Positions 34,709 to 46,696 of a stretch of 64,000 nt of DNA are shown here, in pieces. Under the pieces are notes generated by a model, which saw nothing but the letters and a program-made list of their open reading frames with translations, was not told the origin of the DNA and made no database searches. How positions within the stretch are numbered: position 1 is the first letter of the stretch; every line of letters starts with the position of its first letter. The stretch is taken from positions 295,443-359,442 of the forward strand of contig OX422184.1 of the NCBI GenBank assembly GCA_949130485.1, written 5' to 3'. This stretch comes from Agelas oroides. Its lineage: Eukaryota; Porifera; Demospongiae; Agelasida; Agelasidae. Both the position numbers and the translations under genes were made by a program.

Positions 34709-37277
34709 GTGTGTGTGTGAATGTATGTCTCCTCCACCTTCCTCTCCCTCTCCCTCTCCCTGTGTCCTTTCCCTGTACCCCATGCAGAAACTTGCTTGTC
34801 TGTATAACACATGAACCAATAAACAATGCAGATGTCAATGTGCAAATGCATGTCCCTTCCTTCTCCCCCTCTCCCACTCTCCTTTCCCTTTCCCCTCCCC
34901 TCCCCTCCCCTCCCCTGTCCCCCTCCTCCCACTCCGCTTCCACACAAACCAACAAACAATGCAGACGTCATTGTATGACATCATTCAGTCACCTTGACTC
35001 CTTGATGTCATCTTGGCAAAGCTCAGCATATTTATCATTAATGCTCAAGCCATTGATGACAATTAAACAGCAATCACACATACCTAAAACTCTTTTCAGC
35101 TGGGTGTTGGCCCAGGATAATACCTATACACCATTAGGCATGAAAGGGACGCTACAAGACCATCAATGCACTGGTCAAATTGAGCGGTTATACAGTCACT
35201 GCAAACTCTCAGACATAATTAGGTCTAGGGCAACCAAACCCAGCCCAGCCTACAGTTTGCCAGCATAAATATCACCTGGTCACATAGAACTATTTACAAG
35301 ACCATCAATGGCTGCCCAAATACAGTTACATTAGATTTTTGGGGAGTCCAGTAGAATTGTTTAAGTGTATGATTTTAGTGGTGACTTTAAAACCTGATTT
35401 CTAAACTTGGAAATTACCATCACAAATATGAATATTTTAAATTATTTATTGCACTTGAGTTTGCCCAAAGTAGTGAGGACAAGTTTTCCGCTGTGCTTGT
35501 AGAACACAAGCTGCCGCAGGTAAGGATCATGCATGACAAACCAGGCTGTGTGCTCCCAGACGGCAGAGGTCAGCAGGAAGGCAGACTTAGCCTGTGTTAC
35601 ACTTATTAGCTAGTTGCCCGGCGAAGACAAATAGCTGCAATTCTTCTTCATAGCAAGTTACTGTGTTCATGACAATTCTTCCTCACCTAAAGCTGTTAGC
35701 TACCTGCATGTCCTGCGTGCTGTGTACCTAGCTGCTGACACAATGTGCTCCCCCTTCCCCCCTCCCCCCTCCCCCTCCCCCTCCCCCCTCCCCCCTCCCC
35801 CCTCCCCCCTCCCCCTCCCCCCTCCCCCCTCCCCCCTCCCCCCTCCCCCCTCCCCCCTCCCCCCTCCCCCCTCCCCCCTCCCCCCTCCCCCCTCCCCCTC
35901 CCCCTCCAACAATGATCTATATTAGCCCAGTATGAGACAAATATTCGTTGACAATTTTAGCCATGCCCTCAGTGGGATAGAAATGTATTGTGCTCTGTGA
36001 GAAGATGCAAGTTTGTAGCAGAAAGGAGTTGGTGACTATCTCAGGAAGTTCTCTCTGTCAGCTGATGTACGGCACATTAGTGTACTGAAGTATACTGAGT
36101 TTCATGAGTGCCTCCTGTCGCTTACAGTAAATAACATCTCTGTACTGAAGTATCTTTTTCTAGAATGACACTTTCCGACCCCTCCTGAGCAGCTCTCAGC
36201 TACCACCTCCATAAGAGTGCCATACAGTTGTCATCCACCAAGGGGCGTGGTGCATAATATCATTAGAAAAGGTATGAATAATTGCTGCACAATAATTTGA
36301 CATCAGAAACATCATCACATGTTCCTGTTGCCTTATCCTGGAAGACTGTCTTACTAGCCCATGTGTGCTAATAGTCTCTCCATATGCCTTGGCATTAAAA
36401 GTGTTTAAAGAAAAAAAAAAAAAAGGGAGTTTGCAGAAATTCATATAATTTGTATGTACATGCTTGCAATAAACCCTCAAAAAGTATCACTTGTACTTGA
36501 GTACAGTATTTGTTGAAGTCAGAACTACATTCATGCAACCAGTATCATGCCTAGTCTCGTGCCCAGACTACTTTTCGCCAAGCGGGAAAATAGTCTGGTG
36601 AACTGCCTATACCGTGTTGGTTCCAATATTTTGAAACCACCATAACGTCACGTCAGCTGGATTGTGAATTCAAAAACCCTCTAGTAAACAGCGAACTCCG
36701 GGACAGCCTACTTGTACTCCTTTCGAAAGATATAATAGCCTAAACGCGGCACCTAGGGTTGCCCGATCAACGTCCATTTCGCTGGTAAATCGTTGGCACG
36801 CAATGTGGAATGCAATCTTCGATGACGTCAAGCGTTAAATTAGAAAAGAACAATGCGCCAGCATTCCGGCGCACTTGAACAAAAATGGAATAGGCAGTTC
36901 ACCAGACTCTTTTTTCCGGCGGGCACAAAAAATGCGGTCTGGGAACGAGACTATATCATGCCAGGGGAGATCTACTCATAGATAGTGTAGAGGATATATG
37001 ATCTACTACGATACTAGGCCTGTCTATGGTTTCTGGTTGCCAGGGTTGTAGCACATAATTGTAATGATAGTACAGTATGCAACTGGCAAGCTCCCTCCTC
37101 TTTTCGTGAGCTAGTCTTGCAAGCCAGCGGATCTGCCAGGGGATCCTGGGTCTGGCTTGCGTGGGTTTAAATATACTGCGCCCTACCTTGCACTTGGAGA
37201 GGGTCAAGATCGCGCACAAACTGTTCAATCTCCTTCCTCTTTGTTGTCGGCTGCGTGGTGATAGTGTCATCAGCCAT
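32691..37277 (-). CDS. SAM-domain protein with Cys-rich PH-like region
   Basis: Seven exons give 249 aa: 37277-37187 (ATG), 34654-34542, 34363-34184, 34103-34004, 33650-33527, 33288-33210 and 32753-32691 (TAA). Residues about 30-100 form a SAM domain (EWSEHDVVEKYL, HINGAVLLALE, LREIGINIVGDRI), a helical protein-interaction module. The second half has CCPCC, TEWRVTGQGIRWRKN, VETQFIDYRFLKDLEL, KCCCFCVGQELLIYADD and a C-terminal helix ESIIRNAWADAKLV. The alternation of W/T-x-x-IRW, FIDYR..KDLEL and a final strand resembles a small PH-like (bPH2) fold; this is an inference. Cysteines are strikingly dense and could bind metal or be lipidated. Three acceptors (exons 2, 6 and 7) are the ends of (CA)n microsatellites rather than pyrimidine tracts. 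A possible extra exon near 32840-32920 was considered and left out because the protein joins in phase without it. Specific function is unknown. Confidence 0.75.
32756..32810. repeat. (GT)n microsatellite forming a splice acceptor
   Basis: On the minus strand the (CA)n run ends in CACACAG directly before the last exon (32753) of the SAM-domain gene. Confidence 0.85.
33024..33186. repeat. TCTCGCGAGATCAAC repeat cluster, palindromic
   Basis: About eight units of about 20 bp based on AACTCTCGCGAGATC, first in one orientation and then, after an A/T-rich centre, inverted (GTTGATCTCGAGAGA). TCTCGCGAGA is itself a palindrome. Lies just after exon 6 of the SAM-domain gene. Confidence 0.8.
33289..33312. 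repeat. (GT)n run forming the exon 6 acceptor of the SAM gene
   Basis: The minus strand reads (CA)nCAG immediately before the exon 33288-33210. Confidence 0.85.
34655..34712. repeat. (GT)n run forming the exon 2 acceptor of the SAM gene
   Basis: The minus strand reads (CA)nCAG immediately before the exon 34654-34542; no pyrimidine tract lies in between. Confidence 0.88.
35745..35910. repeat. (CCCTCCC)n tract, G-quadruplex-prone
   Basis: About 165 bp of CCCCCTCCCCCCT-type units. The minus strand, which is the sense strand of the SAM gene's intron 1, is G-rich with dozens of G4-6 runs. Confidence 0.95.
36316..36426 (+). mobile_element. LINE 3' end fragment
   Basis: CATGTTCCTGTTGCCTTATCC...GAAGACTGTCTTACTAGCCC...CCTTGGCATTAAA...poly-A. 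It is the same sequence as the end of the fragment at 47765-48008, truncated further. Confidence 0.75.
36552..36953. mobile_element. Foldback element, 402 bp, perfect 9-bp flanking repeat
   Basis: Ends TAGTCTCGTGCCCAGACT and GTCTGGGAACGAGACTA. Inner inverted arms are GGTGAACTGCCTAT and ATAGGCAGTTCACCAGACT. Flanked by TATCATGCC on both sides. The interior of about 270 bp matches no other copy in the window. Intron 1 of the SAM gene. Confidence 0.88.
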
Positions 37278-37339
37278 CTCTTCCCTCGTTCAGTCCCTTA
37301 CCTCGAGCATTGACGGCCTCGCCCAAAAATAATGAGCCG

Positions 37340-37347
37340 TGACGTCA
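37340..37347. promoter_or_regulatory. CRE-like palindrome TGACGTCA
   Basis: A full CREB/ATF site, TGACGTCA, 63 bp upstream of the start codon of the SAM-domain gene (37277, minus strand) and inside its likely 5' UTR or core promoter. The site is a perfect 8-bp palindrome in CpG-containing sequence. Function is inferred from position only. Confidence 0.4.
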
Positions 37348-38284
37348 TACGGCGCCTCTCGGTCTCGTTCCCAGACTAGATGGTTTGGGATTGGAGTAAG
37401 GCAATTGCAAAAACAAACATGAATATTATCTCTCTATGCTAATACGATGTTATAGTGTACGCTTTAAACTAACACAAGGTAGATCTGCACACAGCAAAAG
37501 CTGCTTACGGCTATCTCGCTGGAAATTAGTCAGGTAGAATAGTTGGCCCTGCCTGGTCGCCTTGCGGTATTAAAATCTTGCAATGAAATTATGAGGATGT
37601 TCCCGGAATCAAATCTCATTAACTAATACCAAACTCGCAAAAGTGAGAAACTCGAGTCATGCTGAGGAGACATCCGTTGTAGGTCAGCTGAGCCAAGCAG
37701 TCCGCTTCCTGAAACGAAGACCAGACGTCCGCCCGAGGGTCGTCCGAGAAAGTCGCCTCCACTTGTGTCAATTGAGTGTGAGTATGTTTACCAACACCTA
37801 CAACCACTTTACGTGCTGTTCGTTTAATTTGTGCTATTGAAGTGTAATTTGTCATAGAGTGGCAGCTGGTCGATTCATACACAAATACAAGTGTAGTTTC
37901 CTTGTGTAGTACTAGTGAATAGCACCAACCCCACCCATCCCAATTGAGCTCCTGAGCTGTTGCCATTTGATTATGAAAGCATGTCCTACTGCCTCTCATT
38001 TAGTAGTGATGAGGCTGGTATTGGTGAGGACAAGTTCTGTGCATTGGGTGACTGAGTATATATAACACGTGGCCTGCCTAGAGAGGCGTGATCATTCATG
38101 TGTAAAGTGCAATGTTAAGTGATCTTCACACCAATAAATGCTTGAAGTGGCCACTTTGTTTTGTTTACATATATTGTGTAAGTATTGTAATTGTTATGTA
38201 AGTAAAAGTGGGCGTGTCAGGAGGGAAAGATGTTAGAGGGTGTGTCATACAAACTAAACACATTCAGAAGATACAGTGTTGGGC

Positions 38285-38635
38285 AAATGTTAAAACCGCT
38301 CAGTGGGGCTCTCTTCTCTGGTGGGGATGTGTTTAATGTTAAAACCACTCAGTGAGGCTCTCTTCTCTGGTGGGGATGTGTTTAATGTTAAAACCGCTCA
38401 GTGAGGCTCTCTTCTCTGGTGGAGATGCTAAAACCGCTCAGTGGGGGGCTCTCTTCTCTGGTGGAGATGTTAAAACCGCTCAGTGGGGCTCTCTTCTCTG
38501 GTGGGGATGTGTTTAATGTTAAAACCGCTCAGTGAGGCTCTCTTCTCTGGTGGAGATGTTAAAACTGCTCAGTACGGCTCTCTTCTCTGGTGGGGATGCT
38601 AAAACCGCTCAGTGGGGCTCTCATCTCTGGTGGAC
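38285..38635 (+). repeat. Minisatellite, GTTAAAACCGCTCAGTG unit
   Basis: About eight units of GTTAAAACCGCTCAGTGxGGCTCTCTTCTCTGGTGGxGAT, with or without GTGTTTAAT, so unit length alternates. Confidence 0.88.
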
Positions 38636-38695
38636 CCCGACCAAATTCGTACTGAGTGGCTGCCAGGTGTGCGACTGAAGCATTCAGTATTACCT

Positions 38696-38997
38696 TAGTC
38701 TATCAAGCCAGACCGTCTCTTGTCAAGCCAGACCGTCTCTCGTCAAGCCAGACCGTCTCTCACCCTCCAGAAAAGTGAGAGAAGGTCTAGCAGATGTTAT
38801 TAGTATGAATGGGTTTCTGACCAATCAGATCTTACTGTTCATTTTTGAGACAATAGCAACACCTTGGCTTCAGTATGTAAGACTAATGCTGGTGCAGTTT
38901 TAGGGCTGCAGATTAAACCAACTGTGAACTAATAACATCTGCTAGACCCTCTCTCACCTTTCTGGAGGTTGAGAGAGGGGTCTGGCTTGATAGACTA
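38696..38997. mobile_element. Foldback MITE, TAGTCTATCAAGCCAGACC ends
   Basis: Ends TAGTCTATCAAGCCAGACC and GGTCTGGCTTGATAGACTA. Inner arms are CTAGCAGATGTTATTAGT and ACTAATAACATCTGCTAG. The left GTCAAGCCAGACCGTCTCT is tandemly tripled. Flanks GTATTACCT and GTACCACCT match at 7 of 9. Similar to the main family at the first six bases. Confidence 0.82.
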
Positions 38998-39156
38998 GTA
39001 CCACCTCCCTCACCTCTTCACTCAACCCTCACTTTCTCCTCCCACCATATTTCCTCTCCTTTGCCTCATAACCTCAACCTTGTCGTTCTTTCCACCTTAA
39101 GCTGATGTTCTAAGCCAGACACTTAAACTGTTATTTTCCTTTCTCCTCCTGTGCAG

Positions 39157-42100
39157 TGGTAGACGATGTCAGGTCGGAGACATTCTACAATTTGTGTAAC
39201 AGTCTGTGGACTGACGTCTTCCAGCTATCCCGGCTTGTCTGGACAAGGGGCCGGGAAGTCCTGTTTGTGTAACCGGTTTGTCCGTCCAAAGAAGGACGAT
39301 CTGAGGTTGAACCACCCTAGCGTCTTGAATCATTCAGAGTTTGGGACCAATGTCATCAACAACACCCACTTTTTGTACTGGGGGGAAAAGGTGGTCGGAC
39401 TGGAGGACGGTCAGGATGTCACATTTCAGGTGAGGGAGGTCACTATCTTCCTCCCTCTCTCCCTCTCTCCCTCCCTCCCTCCCTCCCTCCCTCCCTCCCT
39501 CCCTCCCTCCCTCCCTCCCTCCCTCCCTTCCTCCCTCCTTCTCTCTTTATCATTTGCCATACATTTGGCCAGTGGGCAGGCGAATGTACAACATACATTT
39601 ACTAATGTATGTTGTACTTTAGGTGGGCATAGAAGGCTATCTAGATGCATTAGGGGAGATGCTGTTTAACAAACAGGGAGACGTGTTTAACAAACAGGGA
39701 GACATGTTTAACAAACTGTGTAAGGAGGATATATGAGAGGTTTATTATGCATATACTGCAAGGAGGCAAAGCTACCGAAATAGTCTTGGCCTTGTGTTCA
39801 AAGGAACGAGGCTGATTATCTCAATGCAATACCTAACCAATCAAACATGTTTCAAGAATAATTAGCTGTTGCTATGGCAACTTGGTTACTAACACCATTA
39901 TACAAGACCACTCAACCGTTACCTTGGCAACACCATTGGACATGTAGAAGAGAGATATGGTGAACTTTTCTATGTTGCCTAGGTAATATGTTATTACATC
40001 ACCCCTCTGCAAGTTGAAATATTTTTGGTTTCTCTTTAAATGGAAACAAAGTTGACCAAACAATGTGAAAGGAAACATCATCTTTGGCGGATGGGAGCTT
40101 CTTGTGTTTTGAGTCCTTGTTTAGCAGCCCTGTTCTCAGATGGGAGCTTCTTGTGTTTTGAGTCCTTGTTTAGCAGCCCTGTTCTCAGATGGGAGCTTCT
40201 TGTGTTTTGAGTCCTTGTTTAGCAGCCCTGTTCTCAGATGGGAGCTTCTTGTGTTTTGAGTCCTTGTTTAGCAGCCCTGTTCTCAGATGGGAGCTTCTTG
40301 TGTTTTGAGTCCTTGTTTAGCAGCCCTGTTCTCAGATGGGAGCTTCTTGTGTTTTGAGTCCTTGTTTAGCAGCCCTGTTCTCAGATGGGAGCTTCTTGTG
40401 TTTTGAGTCCTTGTTTAGCAGCCCTGTTCTCAGATGGGAGCTTCTTGTGTTTTGAGTCCTTGTTTAGCAGCCCTGTTCTCAGATGGGAGCTTCTTGTGTT
40501 TTGAGTCCTTGTTTAGCAGCCCTGTTCTCAGGCCTTCACTGCCATTCACGTCATTTCCACTACTTTCCAGTACGTAGTGGAGGAGGAAGGCGTGGAAGAC
40601 TGGTCAGTAGTAGTGGTGTCAGGTAGCGTCAGATAGACAGACGGCAGACACATGGGGGGGTGGTGTCTGGTGAAGCATTTCTTGTCATTTACATCCAAGG
40701 ACTGGAGACTGCAGTGTTTTGGAAGACGTTGTGAGGCCCTTTCTTGTCAAGGACTGGAGACTGCAGTGTTTTGCAAGACGTTGTGAGGCCCTTTCTTGTC
40801 AAGGACGGGAGACTGCAGTGTTTTGCAAGACGTTGTGAGGCCCTTTCTGTAGTGTTTATTGTCCCGGGATGCTGGGGGCTGTCCAATCTCAAATAACGGT
40901 TGAGAAATCACTAACTCCCGTCGCCTTGTGCTTAACTTCCTCGCAGTCATGGTTTTGTGGCGTGTGGTGTTAGGTAGCGTCAAGTAGACAGACGGCAGAC
41001 ACACGAGGGGGTTGGTGTAGCGTGTGTGGTGGGTCAAAGTGCTACATTCATACTATACATGCTGAGAGACCAGCTTGCCTCACACTGGAACTAGATGGAT
41101 CTAGATGAGTGGATGTCAAGTGTGCAACTAAAGCATTTCAGTATGACCGTTGTCTTTTCTTGTCATTTGCATCCAAGGACTGGAGACTAGAGTGTTTATT
41201 GTTTCATTGTGTTTGGGATGCTAGGGGCTGACCAATCTCAAATAACGGTTGAGAAATCACTGTGGCATGCTGTGTGGGTCAAAGTGTACATTGCTAAGAT
41301 ACTGTATTCATCAGCTTGCCTCACACTGGAACTAAAGATGAGTGGCTGCCAGGTGTGCAACTGAGGCATTTCAGTACCACCTGTGCAGTACATATAGAGG
41401 ATTGTGAGGGTGGGTGGTTGTCTGGCTGTCATAGCTTAGTGGTAGAGCACTGGCAGCTCAAGCCAGGTGTTCTGGGTTTAATTCCCAGTGACTGCTGGCC
41501 TTTTCACTTATGTATTTTCACCCTAAATCTCTTTTGTTGCTGAAGTGTTTTTTTTATCAGAGAGGTATCTCTTGTTACCTAGGCAACACATAAGAGTGTT
41601 TGTGTGTATATTTTCTTCTTTGTAGATCCTTGAACACACAGAGTTTGTAGACGACTCGTCCCTGAAACCCTTCTCCTTCACGAAGCCCTACTACAAACGG
41701 TGCACGCAGCTGAAACTTCAGAGTGGTGGCAAGGTGACGTACATTGAGCCAGACCAACTGTCTCTTCCCGAACAATACACAGACGTGGGAAAATTTCCAG
41801 ACAAGTTTCTTGTGGATGGTTTCATCGTCTGTGTTGATGTTTCCTTAGACTTTGAAAAGCCTGGAAACCCACAGCGGGACTTTCTTGACAAGCTTTTACA
41901 CAACGTCGTTAGTACCAAGAAGCCAGTCGTGGTAGCATGTACCAAGTTTGATCGAGCATTAGATCACTCTGTTGTTGCAGTCAATGAAATGGTCTTGAAG
42001 ACAAAGCGACACATTCCGGTGGTTGAAGTGTCGGCGTTAAAGGGAGTAAACGTCGATCTGTGTTTTCTCATTCTGTGTCATCTGGTTGACACAAAGAAGC

Positions 42101-45100
42101 CAAGAACACGCATTGCAACGTACTCGGACGCTAAGCAACACCTTGAAGACAGAATCAGAAAAAACGAATACTCCTTTCAGTACGTTTTGGACAACAAGTT
42201 GACAGATTTTTCCATGAGCGTTGAAGCTGCTTCGACTATGCTTCATAACGAAGTCGAGTTCCAGTTACTACGAGAGCTGTGTGGGATTGAACGACTTCAC
42301 AAGTTGGTCCGGGCAAAGCTCAACTACCTGAAGAAGGAGGCAGTTGAGAAGAAGCTGGCCCATACCCTGGAGCAACTCCCGGCCGTGTTAGACACCCTCC
42401 TCCCTGAGCTCCCTCTCGAGGCAAACGTGGACAGCTGTGTGCGAATGTTGAAAGAGAGGCAGAAATCAATGGAATGTTTGGTGGATTTGGACAATTGGAG
42501 AGAGGATGATGAGTACTTGAAGAAAACTATGGTTGTTGTGCCACTGTCACTTTTTAGTGAGGAACAGGGGAGAGAGATACTGCAGAAACACATTGACAAG
42601 GTTCGTGGTAGAAGGGGGGAGGAGGAAGGGAGAGGGGAGGGGGAAGGAGGAAGGGAGGAGGGGAGGAGGAGTGAAATGGGAAGGGGGAAAGGGTAGTGTG
42701 GTGAGAAGAGTGCTGGAGATGCTGCTCTGTTACTGAATGACTGTTTCTCCCTCTCCCTCCCTCTCGTCCTCCTCCTCCTCTCTTCCTCCTCCTCCATCGC
42801 TCTCCCTCTGTCCCTCCCTCCCTTCTGTCCCTTCCCTCCCTTCCTTCCTCTCCTCTCTCGTAGGTACTTACTTCTGTAAGAGCAGAGGTTGCGTGTGAGA
42901 GGCTCCAGAAAGCACTTGAGAGTTCCACTGGCCTGATACCAGGTACATCACTAGTGTCTCAGAATCTGACTGTGTACAAAAACCAAGCTAGGAATCCCGG
43001 GTTTTAGTCAAGCTAGGAATCCTGGGTTTGAGTCAAGCTATATAGGAATCCTGGGTTTGAGGCTAATCAAGCCAGGAATCCCAGGTTTGAGTCAAGCCAG
43101 GAATCCTGGGTTAGAGGCTAATCAAGCCAGGAATCCTGGGTTTGAGTCAAGCTATATAGGAATCCTGGGTTTGAGGCTAATCAAGCCAGGAATCCCGGGT
43201 TTGAGTCAAGCCAGGAATCCTGGGTTAGAGGCTAATCAAGCCAGGAATCCCGGGTTTGAGTCAAGCCAGGAATCCCGGGTTTGAGTCAAGCCAGGAATCC
43301 TGGGTTTGAGTCAAGCCAGGAATCCTGGGTTTGAGGCTATTCAAGCCAGGAATCCCTGGTTTGAGTCAAGCCAGGAATCCTTAGCCTCGTTCCCAGGCCA
43401 TTCCCGCCTCCAGTTTTTGATCGCTTGCAGTATAAAAACGGAGGGGAAGGCCTGGGAGAAAGAGTCACGTGTGTGACATCAGGTAGACGTGAGGGTAGAC
43501 GTGAGGGGGGCGGTGCCCGATCGTTGTAATTCACAAACTTTGCGTTGATCAGCCTCGAGTCTACCATACAACGAGCTGTATTAACACTGTCTTTCGAATG
43601 TTATAGTCTCAAGTTCTTGGACAAGATATTACAAGAAGGACCTCGAGATTCTTCGTCGGGCACCGCCCCCCTCACATCTACCCTCACGTCTACCTGACGT
43701 CACGCACGTGACTCTTTCTCCCAGGCCTTCCCCTCCGTTTTTATACTGCAAGCGATCAAAAACTGGAGGCGGGAATGGCCTGGGAACGAGGCTAAGGAAT
43801 CCTGGGTTAGAGGCTAATCAAGCCTGGAATCCCGGGTTTGAGGCTAATCAAGCCAGGAATCCTGGGTTTGAGGGTAGTCAAGCCAGTATTCAATTCCCAG
43901 CAACTCTTCTTCCTGTTATTCGCCTCCTAACATTAAAAAATAGCCCTTGTGTGCCTTTTATGTGCATGTACATTTGTGAGCATTTAAGCAACAGCATTGT
44001 GATATTCCTTATAAGGTAGCAATACGACATATTATGGATAAAGGATCTATTTGAATTATTGCTCATTTGTGAGAATGGGAAATACTTACAATTAGAATGG
44101 AATGCATACATCTGCAATTATGCCCAAGGGAGTTGGCTGGTGAGTAAGGTGTTTACACTGTACAATGTGTACACACCGACGTGTAATGGTTTGTTATGCC
44201 AAACATCCAATTACCTTTCTCTTATACTACGATACTGTAGCCTCGTTCCCAGGCCTTCGCTGCCTCTGATATTTGATTGCTTACAGTGTGCTAAAATGGA
44301 GGGGGAAGGCCCAGTAGATCTAGTCACGTCCATTGATGTTAGGTAGATACCTGCACATGTACGTACTGCACTCTCATGCAAACACATTACACCCTCCCGC
44401 ACACACCACACCATGCACCCCACCTTTCTACATGTACATACATACACATCTCCCACCCTCCCGCACACACCACACCATGCACCCCACCTTTCTACATGTA
44501 CATACACATCTCCCACCCTCCCACACACCCACACACCCACACCATGCACCCCACCTTTCTACATGTACATACACATCTCCCACCCTCCCACACACCCACA
44601 CACCCACACCATGCACCCCACCTTTCTACATGTACATACACATCTCCCACACACCCACACACCCACACATAAGGTGGTAATATGTACGATGTGTTTAACG
44701 AGCTGGGTATTTCGGAGGAGGTGTCACGTATACCCGAAGAACGACTGATGAAATTGTACCAGGACCATATGGTCCATGTGGAGCAGGAGTGTGTCAGTGA
44801 TGTGAAGGAGCTGTTATTGGAGCGCTCCGATCTGTTTGCCCAGCTTGATGCTGCCGATGTTCTTGGGAGGGTGGATCAGGAGTTGGCGGTGAGTGGAAGT
44901 GTGAGGTGTGAGGTGTGTGGAGGGTGGAGATGTGTGGAGGTGTGAGGTGTGTGGAGGGTGGAGGTGTGAGGTGTGTGGAGGTGTGTAGAGGGTGGAGGTG
45001 ATCTCCAAATGGCAAGGGATCATTGATATCAAGTATGCATGAATAATCATGAACCACTTGTCCATAAAAAAATAAGCCTAGATGTTATGCAAAGTTGCCC

Positions 45101-46561
45101 CCTGTGCAGATGTGTTTCGGCCAGTACCAGGCCTCATTAGCTGCGCTGGGGCATGTTATATCTTGTTTTACATACCACTATTAGGTGGGAAGCCATTCAG
45201 CTGATTCGAGCAAAAACTTACCACGTTGAACTGGTGTTGTAATTCCCCAACCAACAATGTCCACTTAAGTACCAAATTATTCATTAACCCCTTAACAATG
45301 TACACCCACACATTCTTTACATGCACACACGGACACATACACACGTATATTTACACACAAACCAGTCTTGTGACTGCTACCGGCGCTTGGACAAACGACC
45401 TGACCTTCGTAAGAGCACAGTAATCAAACATATTGCCAACTTGCAATGGCCAGACAAGGGGCCCTACGCCAGGTCCCACCTCCTGGAGGTCCTGCAGAGC
45501 GACTCTCCCACGTATGTTGCCTCTTATGTCCTCAAACTAATTGACACTAACTCTACTCCACCTTCTCCCTCCCCCCTCCCTTCCTCCCTCTCCCCCTCCC
45601 CCTCATCATTCCTCCCTCACCTCTCCCTTCCTCCCTCTCCCCCTCCCCCTCATCCTCCCTCCCCCCTCCTCCTCCCTCCTTTCCCCTTCTCCTCCCTCCC
45701 TCCCTCCCTCCCTCCTTCCTCCTTCCTCCTTCTCGTCCCTCCTCCTTCCCCCTCCTTCTCCCTCCCTCCTCCCTCCCTCTTTCCCTCCCTCCCTCATAGT
45801 AAGGACTCTCTTGTCCCTCCCTCTCACCCTATCTCATCGGACGACTTGCAGTGGGTGTTAGCTCCTGAGGACCAGGTCTTCAACTTGGCCATTCTTGCAA
45901 GAACGGAGACAAATGCACTCACACTGCGCAGTGACTTCATGGTGCGTGGACACCTGGTGTAACTTACATATTGTAGTGGGGTATGGCTAATCAGCTTCAT
46001 AAGATCTTTTCCTTTTTCTCTCCTGCTTTACTCACCTTCGTCTCCTTCCCTCTCCTTTTTTCATCTCCTTTCTTCTCCTGTTTTCGCTCCCCTTTCATTC
46101 TCTTCCCTTCCTTCCCCTCCTCCTCCCCTCCCCCTCTCCTCCCCCTCTCCTCCTCTTCCCCTTCCCTCCTCCCCTCTCCTCTTTGCTCCTCCCCTCTCCT
46201 CCCCTTCTCTTCCCTCCTTCTTCCTGTCCTTTCCTCCTCTTCTCTTCTCCCCTTCCTTCTCCTCTTTGCTCCTCCCCTCTCCTCCCCTTCTCTTCCCTCC
46301 TTCCTTCCTGTCCTTTCCTCCTCTTCCCCTTCTCTCCTCCCCTCTCCTCTTTGCTCCTCCCCTCTCCTCCCCTTCTCTTCCCTCCTTCTTCCTGTCCTTT
46401 CCTCCTCTTCTCTTCTCCCCTTCCTTCTCAGAATCATCTCAGTGGCCAGGGAACATGCAAGGTCAATGACAGGCGATACCAGTTAGAGATGACGTTATTT
46501 CAAGGTCCACAACGGTCGTTGACTAGCAAAGACTTTGTTCCCCAAGGTGTGTGTGTGTGTG

Positions 46562-46594
<33 letters not shown>

Positions 46595-46616
46595 CGTGTG
46601 TGTGCCGTGTGTGTGT

Positions 46617-46652
<36 letters not shown>

Positions 46653-46665
46653 CGTGTGTGTGTGC

Positions 46666-46696
<31 letters not shown>

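Larger units (their letters stand above)
37278..39156. other. Divergent intergenic region, SAM gene to p190-type gene
   Basis: Holds the CRE palindrome, a minisatellite (38285-38635) and a MITE (38696-38997). A non-coding first exon of the p190-type gene is expected here; a GTGAGT near 37778 is a possible donor but is unproven. Confidence 0.45.

Noticed and set aside
40090-40530. CRISPR-like array
   Set aside because: Units are contiguous with no unique spacers, and the genome is eukaryotic; it is a minisatellite. The same applies to 54588-55075 and 58395-59485.
41421-41500. Functional tRNA gene
   Set aside because: A- and B-box-like motifs are present, but no full cloverleaf with acceptor stem could be formed by eye; a SINE head is more likely. 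The same applies to 12969-13042 and 24505-24602.
45997-46437. Arg/Glu-rich ORFs on the minus strand and Pro/Ser-rich ORFs on the plus strand of pyrimidine tracts
   Set aside because: Low-complexity artefacts of C/T repeats; these are intron ends.
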